A stretch of DNA of 64,000 nt, taken from the NCBI GenBank assembly GCA_046703545.1, contig JBJKSX010000013.1:49463-113462 (forward strand), given 5' to 3'. The position numbers and the translations under genes are program-made. Origin of the DNA: JAJZOM01 sp046703545. GTDB lineage: Archaea; Thermoplasmatota; Thermoplasmata; Thermoplasmatales; Thermoplasmataceae. Below the pieces are notes generated by a model. It saw only the letters and a program-made list of their open reading frames with translations, did not search any database and had not been told where the DNA came from. Below, one piece after another: positions 43,387-53,057 of this stretch. The number at the start of each line of letters is the position of its first letter. The first letter of the stretch is position 1.

Positions 43387-44144
43387 CCTCCTTTGGGGGC
43401 GTTTCCATACTGAATGCCATACCACTTGGCCTGGGTTCAACCTGCGCGGTGGACCTGAGAGTTGTGGCCACCGCAGGATATGGAGGCAGAGAACCAGGTT
43501 CTGCCCTCACAAGAACCATACTGAAGTATTTCCAGGAAAGGAGCGGAAGTGAGCTTCATGTTGAAATAGAATCCCGGATACCGGAAGGGGGCGGGTTGAA
43601 AAGCAGCAGTGCCGTTGCTGTTTCCTCCATTTCAGCGCTTTCCAAGCTTACGGGAGTTGAGGCTGACGTGCCAATTCTTGCAGCCAGGCTGTCGCTTGAT
43701 GCGGGAGTTTCTTTCACGGGTGCGCTGGATGATGCAACAGCAGCATTTTACGGTGGGGTTTCAGTCTGTGACAATACCAACATGAAGATTGTAAGGAAGG
43801 CGAAGCTGCCGGGAAACATCAGTTTCGTGATACTCCCCCGGGGGCCGCGGAAGAATTTTGATCCAATGCTGCTGAGAAGGGCCTGGCCCAGTTTCAAGAA
43901 TATATCAGGAATGGTGATGAGGGGGAAGTATCTGGAGGCCATGGCCAAAAATGGGTTGACCGTATCTGAAATCCTTGGATATGAGACCAACATTCTCCTG
44001 AGGGCAGTTGAGCTTGGAGCCAAAGCCTCAGGAGTCTCCGGGAACGGCCCATCATTGTTTGCGGCAGTGGAGGAGGGAGAAGAGGGCCCCATCATGGAAC
44101 TCTTCTCTAAGTTGGGCACCCCTATTGTGGCCAAGGCGGCATAG
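43356..44144 (+). CDS. aroK: shikimate kinase, archaeal GHMP type
   Basis: Phosphorylates shikimate at C3. 262 residues from GTG 43356, of the GHMP kinase family rather than the bacterial P-loop AroK: PEGGGLKSSSAVAVSSISAL is the GHMP ATP loop (PxGxGLxSSxA) and GVSGNGPSLFAAVEEGEEG the C-terminal motif. This non-homologous kinase is the normal archaeal choice and confirms archaeal origin. Overlaps aroC by 31 nt and abuts aroA. Confidence 0.95.
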   Translation: MAGIPSKVSVTSFGGVSILNAIPLGLGSTCAVDLRVVATAGYGGREPGSALTRTILKYFQERSGSELHVEIESRIPEGGGLKSSSAVAVSSISALSKLTGVEADVPILAARLSLDAGVSFTGALDDATAAFYGGVSVCDNTNMKIVRKAKLPGNISFVILPRGPRKNFDPMLLRRAWPSFKNISGMVMRGKYLEAMAKNGLTVSEILGYETNILLRAVELGAKASGVSGNGPSLFAAVEEGEEGPIMELFSKLGTPIVAKAA

Positions 44145-45377
44145 ATGATAGCGAATTTCAATCCCTCCAGGCTCTCAGGGAAGGTTAAGGCTCCGCAATC
44201 AAAGAGCATCGCCATCAGGTTGCTGTTCTCCTCACTGCTCGGAAAAATCAACCTTGAGGGCCTTGAGTTTTCTGATGATGTAATGGCAGCAGTGCGTGCC
44301 ATTGAAGCCCTTGGCGTGAAACACAACAAAAATATATTTGAGCCGGGTGACGTCCCCACCGATATTGGAAAAGTAGACCTTGGTGGATCCGGGACAGTTT
44401 TAAGAATGCTCATTCCTGTTCTTGCCTGTGTGGGCATAAGCGCCTCACTTTCGGGCGATGACACTCTTCAGAAGAGGCCTCTTGGGGTCCTCTACGATCT
44501 GCTTCTGGCAGAAGGCCTGGAAATGACAGGCGACCATCTGCCACTGAAGATAAGCGGGCGCCTGAAAACCCAAGAGATCACCATTTCAGGTGGGGAGAGC
44601 AGCCAGTACATTAGCGGATTCATTTTCGGCCTTCTGCTGACAGGAGGCGGAATGATAACCCTGGAACCTCCAGTAAGGTCTTCCTCATACATACAGATGA
44701 CCTGCGATTTGCTTAATTCAATTGGAGCGGCCATCAAATACTCAGGAAATCGCATTAAGATCGAACCGATGAATGGGGAGCTTGCCTATTCAGGGCCTGT
44801 TCCTGGCGATTTTCTTCTTTCTTCATTGTATGCAGCAGGAGCTGTTCTAACTGGAGGCAAAGTCGAGATAAGCAACCTCATACATCCGGAATGGAGCATG
44901 GGCGACTCCAGAATTGCAGAAATACTGAAAAGATGCTCCGGGGGCGGTTCCTTGTCGGATGGGATCTGGACCGCCTATTCGGATGGCGGAATAACTCCAT
45001 TCAGGGAAAGCGTTGAGGATTCCCCGGACATGGCTGTGAGCCTTGCGGCCATTGCAGCAGGATCCCCGGGAGAGTCTGAAATATCAGGGATAGAACTTCT
45101 TGGAATCAAGGAGAGCAACAGGGTACTGTCCATCAGGGACACTCTTGAGAGGCACGGCTGCAAAGTCGGCACCGGAAGAGTGATGACCATAAAGGGAACA
45201 GACAAGCCGGGCACGGGCAAGACACAAAGTTGGAACGACCACCGGATTGTCATGCTCGGCTCAATCCTTTCACTGAGAGCAGGAGGCAGAGTAGAAGGCG
45301 CTGAATCTGTTTCCAAGAGCAACCCCCGCTTTTTTGACGACCTTAGAAAACTCGGTGGTGATTTCACTTTAACCTAG
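44145..45377 (+). CDS. aroA: 3-phosphoshikimate 1-carboxyvinyltransferase (EPSP synthase)
   Basis: Adds the enolpyruvyl group from PEP. 410 residues; APQSKSIAIRLLFSSLLG carries the PEP-binding lysine, LGGSGTVLRMLIPVLA and GGESSQYISGFIFGLLLTGG are the conserved substrate blocks, and WNDHRIVMLGSILSLRAGG closes the second domain. Its ATG directly follows the aroK stop. Confidence 0.95.
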   Translation: MIANFNPSRLSGKVKAPQSKSIAIRLLFSSLLGKINLEGLEFSDDVMAAVRAIEALGVKHNKNIFEPGDVPTDIGKVDLGGSGTVLRMLIPVLACVGISASLSGDDTLQKRPLGVLYDLLLAEGLEMTGDHLPLKISGRLKTQEITISGGESSQYISGFIFGLLLTGGGMITLEPPVRSSSYIQMTCDLLNSIGAAIKYSGNRIKIEPMNGELAYSGPVPGDFLLSSLYAAGAVLTGGKVEISNLIHPEWSMGDSRIAEILKRCSGGGSLSDGIWTAYSDGGITPFRESVEDSPDMAVSLAAIAAGSPGESEISGIELLGIKESNRVLSIRDTLERHGCKVGTGRVMTIKGTDKPGTGKTQSWNDHRIVMLGSILSLRAGGRVEGAESVSKSNPRFFDDLRKLGGDFTLT

Positions 45378-45388
45378 ATACACGCACA

Positions 45389-46006
45389 GTGGCATCAATT
45401 CCGGTTCGGTCCCTGGATGACCTGGGGAAGGTAGGAAACTGCAGGGCAGACCTTGTTGAACTGAGGCTTGATTACATGAATTCACTGGAAAGCATCACCC
45501 TTGACCTCATTGAGGAATACAGGCCGAAACTCATACTTACGGTGAGGGAACCCCTGGAAGGCGGAGTGAATTCCTTTGCCCACAGGGAAAAGCTGGACTT
45601 CCTCTGGAAGGCTGTTGAAAAAGGCTTTCTGGTGGATGTGGAGGGGGAATTTGCATCAAAGTATGGTTTTGAATGCACTGGCCAGATAGTGTCCAGGCAT
45701 TTCCTTGATCGTGAGCCTCTTTTTTCTGAGATGGCAGGTTTCGTTGAAAAGTTCAGTGGAATTGCAGCAATATCAAAGCTTGCAGTCAAGGCGGGGGAAA
45801 ATTCAAGGTACAGCCTTATCAGGCTTCTTGGGAAATACAAGAATATAGCGGTGATGGAAGCAGATGGCGAGAGTTCATCGAGGCTCCTTTTTTCCATCCT
45901 TGGTTCAAAGCTGCTCTACTGCCATGAAGGGGAGAAGACCAGCCCCGGCCAACTGAGATGTGATGAGGCTGTTGGCATCATGGACTTCCTGAGATCCAGC
46001 CAATAA
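45389..46006 (+). CDS. aroD: 3-dehydroquinate dehydratase type I
   Basis: Third pathway step through a lysine Schiff base. 205 residues from GTG 45389, slightly shorter than bacterial AroD. ADLVELRLDYMNSLE holds the substrate-binding Glu/Arg pair, ILTVREPLEGG the second, VSRHF supplies the catalytic histidine and AAISKLAVKA the Schiff-base lysine. Last gene of the operon. With it, all seven enzymes from DAHP to chorismate are encoded in a row. Confidence 0.92.
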   Translation: MASIPVRSLDDLGKVGNCRADLVELRLDYMNSLESITLDLIEEYRPKLILTVREPLEGGVNSFAHREKLDFLWKAVEKGFLVDVEGEFASKYGFECTGQIVSRHFLDREPLFSEMAGFVEKFSGIAAISKLAVKAGENSRYSLIRLLGKYKNIAVMEADGESSSRLLFSILGSKLLYCHEGEKTSPGQLRCDEAVGIMDFLRSSQ

Positions 46007-46020
46007 AAAGAGTGGAAACT

Positions 46021-47409
46021 TCAGGAGGGCTTGCTTATAACCTCAAACCCTCTTTCATTCCTGAGAAATGCGTATATCCCCATGGCACCTCCAATGAATT
46101 CAAGCGGGCCGATAACCACAAAGAAGAGGGGTATCATTATAAGGGCGCTCTTCCAGAAAGGCTGAGGCTTCTCCGAGACGCTTGAGTTTATGTGTAGCCC
46201 GTTCCAGTAGAACCATATCCAGAAACTGAACGTGAATGCCCACATGACCCCCATTGGCGGAGTGATCAGCTGGAATGCTATCACGTGGAAAAACTGCAGT
46301 ATCATGGTTGCAAGGATCACGTTCTGGGTAATCATGCTGCTCCAGAACAGGACTGAATAGATGAAAATGAGCCTGTATTTCCAGGGAAGTGGCCCGAAGA
46401 AACCCAGGTTTGTGAGGTCAACCAGCCACCTTCTGCGCTGCCTTAGCATGTCCTTTACCGTGGAAGGGGAAGCTCCATAAGTGAATGCCGGAAGAAAAGA
46501 AGACCTTCCAGGGAACTTCTCCGAAAAGCGAAGCCCGAAGCAGCTGTCGTCCGAGATTGGCCTGCTGCCATTGTCCCATCCTATCTCTGCTTCAACGTCC
46601 GCCCTCACCAGAAGGTTCTCGCCGTGTAGGCCCACAAGAGGGATCTTGACGAGAGAGTTGAAGAAATAGAAACGGGTGAGGTCATCTGTAGGCCTCATGG
46701 AATCTGCGAATTTGGCTATCAATGATTTTGAAAGATGATGCGGGAACGCAAGGACTCCCTGCGCAATGTAATATTTTTCGCCCTTGTATTTTATATGCTC
46801 CGCAATTGCGGCTACAGTGTCAGGGCCTATGGAGGCGTCGTCGTCAAGGTGGAAAAACCATGTGTCCTTTGTGGATTCCCCCTTCTCAATATGGTAGTCA
46901 ATGCCATACTGGAGAGCCCTTGTCTTGTTTATTGAACCGCTCTTCGTACTGTATGAGAGCGGAACAGCGAGAATGTTCACATTTGCATGCCCGCTGTATT
47001 TTTCCCTCAGTTCCTCAAGCGCAGTTGATTTTTCCTCGGCAACAACATCAACCCTCCAGTTGTCAAGATTCCGGGGGGCGTTGGCAAGTATTGAGTCCAC
47101 CACCCTGGTGAGTGCGCCCAGGACCTCGTAAGAACATATTGTTGGTATCTGGAAAACAACGAAATTGGATACACGACCGGTGTAGCTTGAAAGCCTCAGG
47201 CTTCCAGACCTGAATGCCCCAATGAAACTCACCACTATTATGGGCATGCCGAAAGACCATGATAAAGTGGCGTAGATGGTGAATATGTTCCAGGTATTGC
47301 TGACATTAACAATAACAAAAAACATCACAAAAAAGAAAACCACCACGAGCAACCAAAGGCCTATGCCGAGCCTCGGACCAAGTTGATTCTCTTCGTCGTG
47401 CCTAAACAT
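46021..47409 (-). CDS. membrane glycosyltransferase family 2, processive type
   Basis: 462 residues from ATG 47409 (TTG 47424 also possible). Two membrane helices at the N-terminus, a GT2 catalytic domain (nucleotide region, FHLDDDASIGPDTVAAI as the DxD site, then QRRRWLVDL, the Q-x-x-R-W motif of cellulose/chitin/hyaluronan-type synthases), then four or five C-terminal helices. Likely makes or extends a surface polysaccharide or glycolipid. It converges with aroD, with 14 nt between. Confidence 0.88.
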   Translation of the reverse strand: MFRHDEENQLGPRLGIGLWLLVVVFFFVMFFVIVNVSNTWNIFTIYATLSWSFGMPIIVVSFIGAFRSGSLRLSSYTGRVSNFVVFQIPTICSYEVLGALTRVVDSILANAPRNLDNWRVDVVAEEKSTALEELREKYSGHANVNILAVPLSYSTKSGSINKTRALQYGIDYHIEKGESTKDTWFFHLDDDASIGPDTVAAIAEHIKYKGEKYYIAQGVLAFPHHLSKSLIAKFADSMRPTDDLTRFYFFNSLVKIPLVGLHGENLLVRADVEAEIGWDNGSRPISDDSCFGLRFSEKFPGRSSFLPAFTYGASPSTVKDMLRQRRRWLVDLTNLGFFGPLPWKYRLIFIYSVLFWSSMITQNVILATMILQFFHVIAFQLITPPMGVMWAFTFSFWIWFYWNGLHINSSVSEKPQPFWKSALIMIPLFFVVIGPLEFIGGAMGIYAFLRNERGFEVISKPS

Positions 47410-47483
47410 TCCTGAGACAGACAAGATGTAAGATGGATATAACTTTAACCATACTTAAATCGTAGCGATTTTCCGCTTTCATG

Positions 47484-47495
47484 CTAAAATTTTAG
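47484..47495. promoter_or_regulatory. 12-bp palindrome in a divergent promoter
   Basis: CTAAAATTTTAG is a perfect 12-bp palindrome between the glycosyltransferase and the persulfide-dioxygenase-like gene, followed by a T run. It is about 65 nt upstream of the latter, a plausible operator site, though AT-rich palindromes of this length can occur by chance. Confidence 0.3.
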
Positions 47496-47558
47496 TTTTT
47501 TTAGCCTTGAATATATTAAAAATTGCATTGATTTTCCAGCCAGATACGTTAATATGGA

Positions 47559-48323
47559 ATGTCGTACGTATGGGGTACTGTGATATTCAGAGTACTAGAT
47601 GATCCAGTGAACGGATGCAATTCTTTCCTGGTGGGAGACGAACTCTCTGGAAAGGCGGCGGTAATAGATCCCCTTGAGAGTGTTGGATATGAAAAGTACG
47701 CTATGGAAGCACAGAACTGGGGCCTCAAGATTAACTACACCATTGAGACCCATATTCATGCGGATCATGTTTCAATAGGCAAGGAAATGTCAGAAAAACT
47801 GGGAATTCCCAGGATCATCGGAGCCAACAGTGATGTTGCATCAGATTTCGAAGTTGCAGAGGATCGGCAGGTGATCTCCCTCGGAACTGTGGAACTTGAA
47901 TTCATTGCGACCCCGGGGCACACCCCGGAAAGCATCTCCATACTTGTGACCGACACCCTTCGTTCCAAGGAAGGGCAGATACTCCTTTCAGGTGATGCAC
48001 TGTTTGTTGGTGATGTCGGGAGGCCGGACCTTGCAGTGGGTGGTGATGTGAGCATAGAAGGGGCAACCACCGAACTTTACAGAAGCCTCCAGAGGCTGCT
48101 GGAGTTGCCTGACTATGTTGAGCTATTTCCGTCCCACTATGGCGCTTCCAAGTGTGGGAGCATCTTCATGAGCAAGCGCCAGAGTTCCACTTTGGGGTAC
48201 GAGAGGAATTTCAACAGGTTCCTGAAGGCCAAATCGGTGGATGAGTTCCTGAAGATGCAGAGGGGTTTAATCGGCCCACCTCCTGAAAATAGTAAAGTTA
48301 TTAGGGGAAAGAATATCAGCTAG
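47559..48323 (+). CDS. metallo-beta-lactamase-fold hydrolase, persulfide dioxygenase-like
   Basis: 254 residues with the MBL metal motif THIHADHVS and further ligands in ATPGHTPES, GDALF...GRPD and the late SHYGASKCG. The DHVS (not DHIGG) form and the ISI/RPDL spacing resemble ETHE1-type glutathione-persulfide dioxygenases rather than glyoxalase II. Start ATG 47559; an internal GTG at 47580 also fits. Followed 5 nt later by a rhodanese, a common partner for sulfane-sulfur oxidation. Confidence 0.82.
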   Translation: MSYVWGTVIFRVLDDPVNGCNSFLVGDELSGKAAVIDPLESVGYEKYAMEAQNWGLKINYTIETHIHADHVSIGKEMSEKLGIPRIIGANSDVASDFEVAEDRQVISLGTVELEFIATPGHTPESISILVTDTLRSKEGQILLSGDALFVGDVGRPDLAVGGDVSIEGATTELYRSLQRLLELPDYVELFPSHYGASKCGSIFMSKRQSSTLGYERNFNRFLKAKSVDEFLKMQRGLIGPPPENSKVIRGKNIS

Positions 48324-48328
48324 TTCAG

Positions 48329-48949
48329 ATGAGTACAGATTACCAGTCATTACTGGAAAAGATACAGGACCAGCAAGTAATCGTTATAGACTCCAGAATC
48401 AACCATGATTTTCTTGCCGCACATATTCCAGAGTCTGTGAATGTCCCCTACAATTCGTACGGCTGGGGCAGATCCATCAGAGACTGGCTCGCAGGCAGGA
48501 AAGTGGAAATCGCAGTTGTTGCTGACACCAGTGATCTGGCGGGAAAGGCTACAGAGGAACTGAAGGCTGCGGGGCTTAACGTAATCGAGACCTTCTCAGA
48601 TTCCCTTTCAGGCTGGAAAGATGGGGGAATGCCCCTTTCCGAAGTGCAGGAAATCACACCCGATCAGCTTTACTCCCAGCAGGACAGGTGGACTGTCATA
48701 GATGTCAGGGAGCCATATGAATGGCAGAGCGGGACCATCAAGAACAGCCTGAAGATTCCAATGAATGATCTTCCCGCAAAGCTTGAGGAACTGAACCACA
48801 GCGAAAAATACGCAGTTGTATGCGCCCATGGAAACAGGAGCGAGGTTTCAGCCCTATTCCTTGCGGACAGGGGACACACCGCAGCAACACTGGTTGGTGG
48901 GATGTACCGCTGGCTGAGCGAACAGCTTCCTGTTGAATACGAGGACTGA
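48329..48949 (+). CDS. tandem rhodanese-domain protein
   Basis: 206 residues with two rhodanese repeats. The N-terminal repeat lacks the active cysteine (VVADTSD where CxxGxR is expected) and is structural, while the C-terminal repeat has the catalytic loop VVCAHGNRS. Moves sulfane sulfur between persulfide carriers. It follows the MBL protein by 5 nt, forming a sulfide/persulfide pair. Confidence 0.85.
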   Translation: MSTDYQSLLEKIQDQQVIVIDSRINHDFLAAHIPESVNVPYNSYGWGRSIRDWLAGRKVEIAVVADTSDLAGKATEELKAAGLNVIETFSDSLSGWKDGGMPLSEVQEITPDQLYSQQDRWTVIDVREPYEWQSGTIKNSLKIPMNDLPAKLEELNHSEKYAVVCAHGNRSEVSALFLADRGHTAATLVGGMYRWLSEQLPVEYED

Positions 48950-48997
48950 TTACCGGTTTCTCAAAACCAATAAGTATTTCACAAATATCTGGGCTAT

Positions 48998-49645
48998 ATG
49001 GCTAACCCAAGTGCCTCAGCACCCAAGGCCCTTAAGAAGGCCCTGGATCATGAAAAGACAGCCCTGCTTATAATTGACATGCAGAACGATTTCGTCAGCC
49101 AGAAAGGATATTTGGGGCTCAAGGGACAGGATCTCAGCATGGTGAGAGAAACCGTCCCTGCGATGGAGAAACTGCTGGGCTTTTTCAGGAAGAGCCGGAT
49201 GCAGGTTATCTACACGCAAACCCTCCACTACAGGTATACAAACACGGAAAACTGGGTCAGCAGGACCCCGCAGAAGAGCCTTGATCCCTCAATATGCATT
49301 CCAGGCACATGGGGTGCGGAAATCATTGAGGAACTGAAGCCCATGGAGAACGAAGCAATTGTTGCCAAGCACAGGTACGATTCGTTCCTGAACACCGACC
49401 TGCACACAGTACTTAGGGCCGGGGGGATAGAGAACATTGTGATTGCTGGAACCCAGACAAACCTCTGCGTTGACACAACCGCGAGAACCGCATACATGAT
49501 GGACTATGTGACCATCCTTGCCGAAGACTGCATCTCAACCCCGGAAACCGAATTTCATCAACCCATCATTGACAATTTCAGGAAGAATTTTGGTTACGTA
49601 ATGGGCAGTTCTGAAATAATTGAAAAAATAAGTTCTGGAAAATGA
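48998..49645 (+). CDS. isochorismatase-family amidohydrolase
   Basis: 215 residues of the cysteine-hydrolase fold. The catalytic triad is visible: Asp in IIDMQND, Lys in AKHRYDSF, and nucleophile Cys in TNLCVDTTART. The N-terminus is preceded by an Ala/Ser/Lys-rich stretch of about 20 residues. Likely hydrolyses an amide or carbamate (nicotinamidase, ureidoacrylate or similar); the substrate is unclear. It sits between the sulfur genes and the UbiD genes. Confidence 0.85.
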   Translation: MANPSASAPKALKKALDHEKTALLIIDMQNDFVSQKGYLGLKGQDLSMVRETVPAMEKLLGFFRKSRMQVIYTQTLHYRYTNTENWVSRTPQKSLDPSICIPGTWGAEIIEELKPMENEAIVAKHRYDSFLNTDLHTVLRAGGIENIVIAGTQTNLCVDTTARTAYMMDYVTILAEDCISTPETEFHQPIIDNFRKNFGYVMGSSEIIEKISSGK

Positions 49646-49666
49646 GAAAATAATTTTTGGATAGGC

Positions 49667-51268
49667 TCAGTCCGAAAGAATGTCTATCTTTTTCCTCTTC
49701 TTCTCCAGTTCTTCGCCGATCTTGAAATGTTCTCTTCTTATGACCATGTCTGCATACCTCTGGTACTCAGGAGTCCACTTCTCCAAATCGTATCCATACC
49801 ATGGCATCTTGAGGTCAAGGTCCGGCAGGCCCATTTCCTTCCATATCTTTGCTGCCCCTTCCATGTATTCCTTCTTTGGCAGTGAAGTGGGCGGGTAATC
49901 GGTCTTTCTTGTTGCATCTATGAGAATCGCGGAGGCTTCCCTGTAACCTGCATTTTCGTCACTCTGCCCGGCAACAAATACAGATGGGTCAAGGTGGGCT
50001 GTTTTTCCCCTGATGAACTGGATGTCCCGATGTGGCTGCATCCTGAAGCTCATGGCCCAATTGACCGAATCAGGGTCGAATGGATCGATGTCATCGTCAA
50101 CGGCAACAAAAACCTTGCCGATGTCAGCTGCATACCCTGATGCACAGACAAGTGAACGCATTGCGTCCGTGGGGGCATCCTTCTTGATCTGGATGACACA
50201 GTATTGCCAGCTTCCGCTGGATTCGTGGAAGGCCACTTTCTTGACGTTTGGCAGTCCGCAGTCGTTCCTGAGGAACTTAGTGAATGCGCTTCCATATGCT
50301 ACCTGCCTCAGCTTGCTGCTCTCACTGGGGGGCATCTGGCTTATGATGGTCTGGAAAATGGGCTTGTCTTTCCTGTGCGTTACGGCTGTAACCTCCATCA
50401 CAGGGCACCACTGGCTTTCAACATCAGCTGCAACATATCCAGTGTATTCCCCAAAGGGTGTCTGCTGCTCAAAATCCTCCACGGAAACTTTTCCCTCAAT
50501 GACGTATTCGGCAGTTGCTGGCACATATAGGTCCACTGTCTTGCACTTAACAACCTCTATTGGCTCTCCTGCGATTCCACCTGCAACTGAGAGCTCGTCC
50601 ATACCATAGGGTACCTTTGCCGCGGCAGTGTACTGCAGATAGGGTGGGCCGCCTATGACTATGGCCGCCTCTAGTGTCTTTCCCTTCTTTGCAGCCTTCC
50701 TGAGATGCATGAATCCGTGGCTTCCCCTGTGGACTTCCCAAAGGATCTTTTTTGGGCCAAAAACCTGGCCGGAGTAAGTGCCAGCGTTCTGTATCCCTGT
50801 CTCAACATCCTTGGTTACGAATGCAGTTGTTGTCCTGACCTGGCAGCTGTACCCCGGAAGTTCCACTGGGAATGGTATATCGTTGAGTCCATGTTTTTCC
50901 AGGTCATCGCCCGTGATCACAACATCCTGGCATTTTCCTTCTTTCACTATTTTTGGATCAATGGGGCCTTCAATTGCCTTAGTGAACCTTTCCTGGACAT
51001 CATCAGGTTCACATTGCATTCCGGTTGCATAAACATCTATTGAGCTTGAAAGCACTCCGGTTGTCACCCCTGCATCATAGTGCCTTCCATTTGCGTCGTA
51101 CACATTTGTGAACAGGAATCCTTTCCGCTCCTTTTCTGGCAAACCCTTGAACTGTAGCCTGACAAGCGGCATAAGCTCAGTCTCAAGCTGTATTTTCCTG
51201 TCCACCGTTGTAAGTAGATTTCTCTTGTTGAGCTCTTCAAGATACTCTCTTAAGTCGTGATAAACCAT
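49667..51268 (-). CDS. UbiD-family decarboxylase 1
   Basis: 533 residues with the UbiD fold: EGKVSVEDFEQQTPFGEYTGY, where the FGEYTGY glutamate and the preceding arginine form the catalytic network, and PPSESSKLRQ near the prenyl-FMN site. Predicted to decarboxylate or carboxylate an aromatic or unsaturated acid with prenylated FMN made by UbiX. Close in length and order to the third copy. Upstream DNA has no shared operon gene, so it is separately expressed. Confidence 0.9.
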   Translation of the reverse strand: MVYHDLREYLEELNKRNLLTTVDRKIQLETELMPLVRLQFKGLPEKERKGFLFTNVYDANGRHYDAGVTTGVLSSSIDVYATGMQCEPDDVQERFTKAIEGPIDPKIVKEGKCQDVVITGDDLEKHGLNDIPFPVELPGYSCQVRTTTAFVTKDVETGIQNAGTYSGQVFGPKKILWEVHRGSHGFMHLRKAAKKGKTLEAAIVIGGPPYLQYTAAAKVPYGMDELSVAGGIAGEPIEVVKCKTVDLYVPATAEYVIEGKVSVEDFEQQTPFGEYTGYVAADVESQWCPVMEVTAVTHRKDKPIFQTIISQMPPSESSKLRQVAYGSAFTKFLRNDCGLPNVKKVAFHESSGSWQYCVIQIKKDAPTDAMRSLVCASGYAADIGKVFVAVDDDIDPFDPDSVNWAMSFRMQPHRDIQFIRGKTAHLDPSVFVAGQSDENAGYREASAILIDATRKTDYPPTSLPKKEYMEGAAKIWKEMGLPDLDLKMPWYGYDLEKWTPEYQRYADMVIRREHFKIGEELEKKRKKIDILSD

Positions 51269-51443
51269 GGAAATACTATCCTATTCTGTTTAAAAATATT
51301 AGGATTGGCACTCTTACCAACATTATAAACTAGTTTGCTTGAATATATTGATGTAAATTTCGATTAATGCTGTAACACCGGATTTATGAACTGTTTGCCA
51401 TTGATCTCCCCAATTGGTAAGGGCCACTGCAACGGAGGAAGAA

Positions 51444-51480
51444 GTGGAAAATGGGGTGTGATAATCCCTCCATTTTCCGC
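51444..51480 (-). terminator. 11-bp hairpin after UbiD copy 2
   Basis: GTGGAAAATGG and CCATTTTCCGC form a stem of 11 bp with one G-T wobble around a GGTGTGATAATCCCT loop, 5 nt beyond the stop of the 485-residue UbiD gene. Placement suits a terminator or 3'-end protecting hairpin; it lacks a long T run on the minus strand. Confidence 0.5.
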
Positions 51481-51484
51481 CTGT

Positions 51485-52942
51485 TTACCTGCTGAATAGA
51501 TCTGAGTATCTCTCCCTGATCTTCCGGTCGGTATCCTCGTCTGCCTTCACCACATCCGGGAACGTGTTGTGTATGATCTTTTCGAATGGCTTGACCGCGA
51601 GTACGACGGCCCTTGAGCTGGTGTATTCAAGGAGGTCCTTCCCTTCAACGTGCCTGGAAATTGGGTCAAGTGGTGTGCCCATGGTGTTCTCTATTATGTC
51701 GATGCCGGTTGCAGGATCATTTCTGCTGCACATGGCCCAGACCACATCATTGAGGTTTGATGGGTCAATGTCATCGTCCACTACCACGGTGTACCTTCCA
51801 GCCACCGCCCCTGGCCGGCACTGCGAGGCAATGTGCCCAGCCATGACTGCATGGCCCCCGAATTTCTGCTTCAGTGAAACCGTGGTGAAAGCCCGTGAAT
51901 AACCTTCTTCATGGCACCACACACCGTTTACGCCCGAGATGCCGCTTGCGTCAAGCGCATTCCAGATCAGGGCTGCCCTTATTGGGCACCTGAAATAGGA
52001 GTAATCGTATGGTGGCTTGCCCGCACACGTTCCCAGGAGAATTGGATTGTTCCTGAAGTAGATTGCCTCCACCCTGATCACCGGGTTGAGCATCTCTCCA
52101 CCGGCATAGTACCCCATGAATTCCCCAAGGGGGCCCTCATCGGCCTTCTGCTCTTCGATATAACCTTCAACCACTATCTCGCTGTCTGCAGGAATGGGGA
52201 GCCCCGTTACCGGCCCCTTGAAGACGTCCACAGGTGACTGCCTGACTGCTCCAAGGAAGTTATACTCTGAAACACCCTCGGGAACCTCATTGGCGGAAAA
52301 CAGGTTCAACCCGGGGTTGTGCCCAAATGAAAGCGCAACCGGGCATGGTTCGCCCCGTTCAAGGAACTTCTCGTAATGTGACCTCCCGTGCCTGGATGCC
52401 TCCATGAGCATGACCAGAGTGTTCTTGTCCTTCACCATGACCCTGTATGTGCCAACATTTACCCACCCATCATCCGGGTCCCTGGTGATTACTGCATCCG
52501 CGGTGCCTATGTACCTTCCGCCATCGTGCTTGAACCACTTTGGCACAGGAAACTTGAAGAAGTCAATATGGTCGCCGCGGTCAATATTTTCAAGCACAGG
52601 AGGATTATCAACATAATTGGGTTCGAACTTTGATGAGTCTTTTGCAGCATTGTTCAGCCTTTCCTTTATTGCAGAAGTCAGCTGCATGTTGTCGAGATTG
52701 CTGTCAAGGCCCAGCGCCGTGGAAACTCTCCTCGAGTCGAGCAGCGCCCCTGTCATTACCCTGAAGCCTTTTGGGTATCCCTTAATCTCATCAAAAAGCA
52801 GTGTGTACTTGTTTCCCTTTGAGTTGGCGTCCGTGATGGCCCCAATCTCAAGGTCCCAGTCTGCCCCCTTGACTTCCCTCAACAATCCAATCTTTTCAAT
52901 GTTCTCAATAAATGATCTCAGGTCTCTTGTCTTGTCCACCAT
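51485..52942 (-). CDS. UbiD-family decarboxylase 2
   Basis: 485 residues. EGYIEEQKADEGPLGEFMGYYAGG carries the conserved Glu pair and the GEFxGY catalytic motif; MCSRNDPATGIDI and VVDDDIDPSNLNDV are the C-terminal UbiD blocks. It differs in length and sequence from copies 1 and 3 and resembles the 4-hydroxybenzoate/UbiD-proper branch. Diverges from copy 3. Confidence 0.9.
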   Translation of the reverse strand: MVDKTRDLRSFIENIEKIGLLREVKGADWDLEIGAITDANSKGNKYTLLFDEIKGYPKGFRVMTGALLDSRRVSTALGLDSNLDNMQLTSAIKERLNNAAKDSSKFEPNYVDNPPVLENIDRGDHIDFFKFPVPKWFKHDGGRYIGTADAVITRDPDDGWVNVGTYRVMVKDKNTLVMLMEASRHGRSHYEKFLERGEPCPVALSFGHNPGLNLFSANEVPEGVSEYNFLGAVRQSPVDVFKGPVTGLPIPADSEIVVEGYIEEQKADEGPLGEFMGYYAGGEMLNPVIRVEAIYFRNNPILLGTCAGKPPYDYSYFRCPIRAALIWNALDASGISGVNGVWCHEEGYSRAFTTVSLKQKFGGHAVMAGHIASQCRPGAVAGRYTVVVDDDIDPSNLNDVVWAMCSRNDPATGIDIIENTMGTPLDPISRHVEGKDLLEYTSSRAVVLAVKPFEKIIHNTFPDVVKADEDTDRKIRERYSDLFSR

Positions 52943-53057
52943 ATCTACTGCCTGTTAATGAATAACAAGTTGTATTAAAATCGTTTTCCATGTTGTAAAA
53001 CGGCTATTTTCAAGCAAAAACGGCAAATGCAGTTGAAATTTGGATTATTTATCGGTA

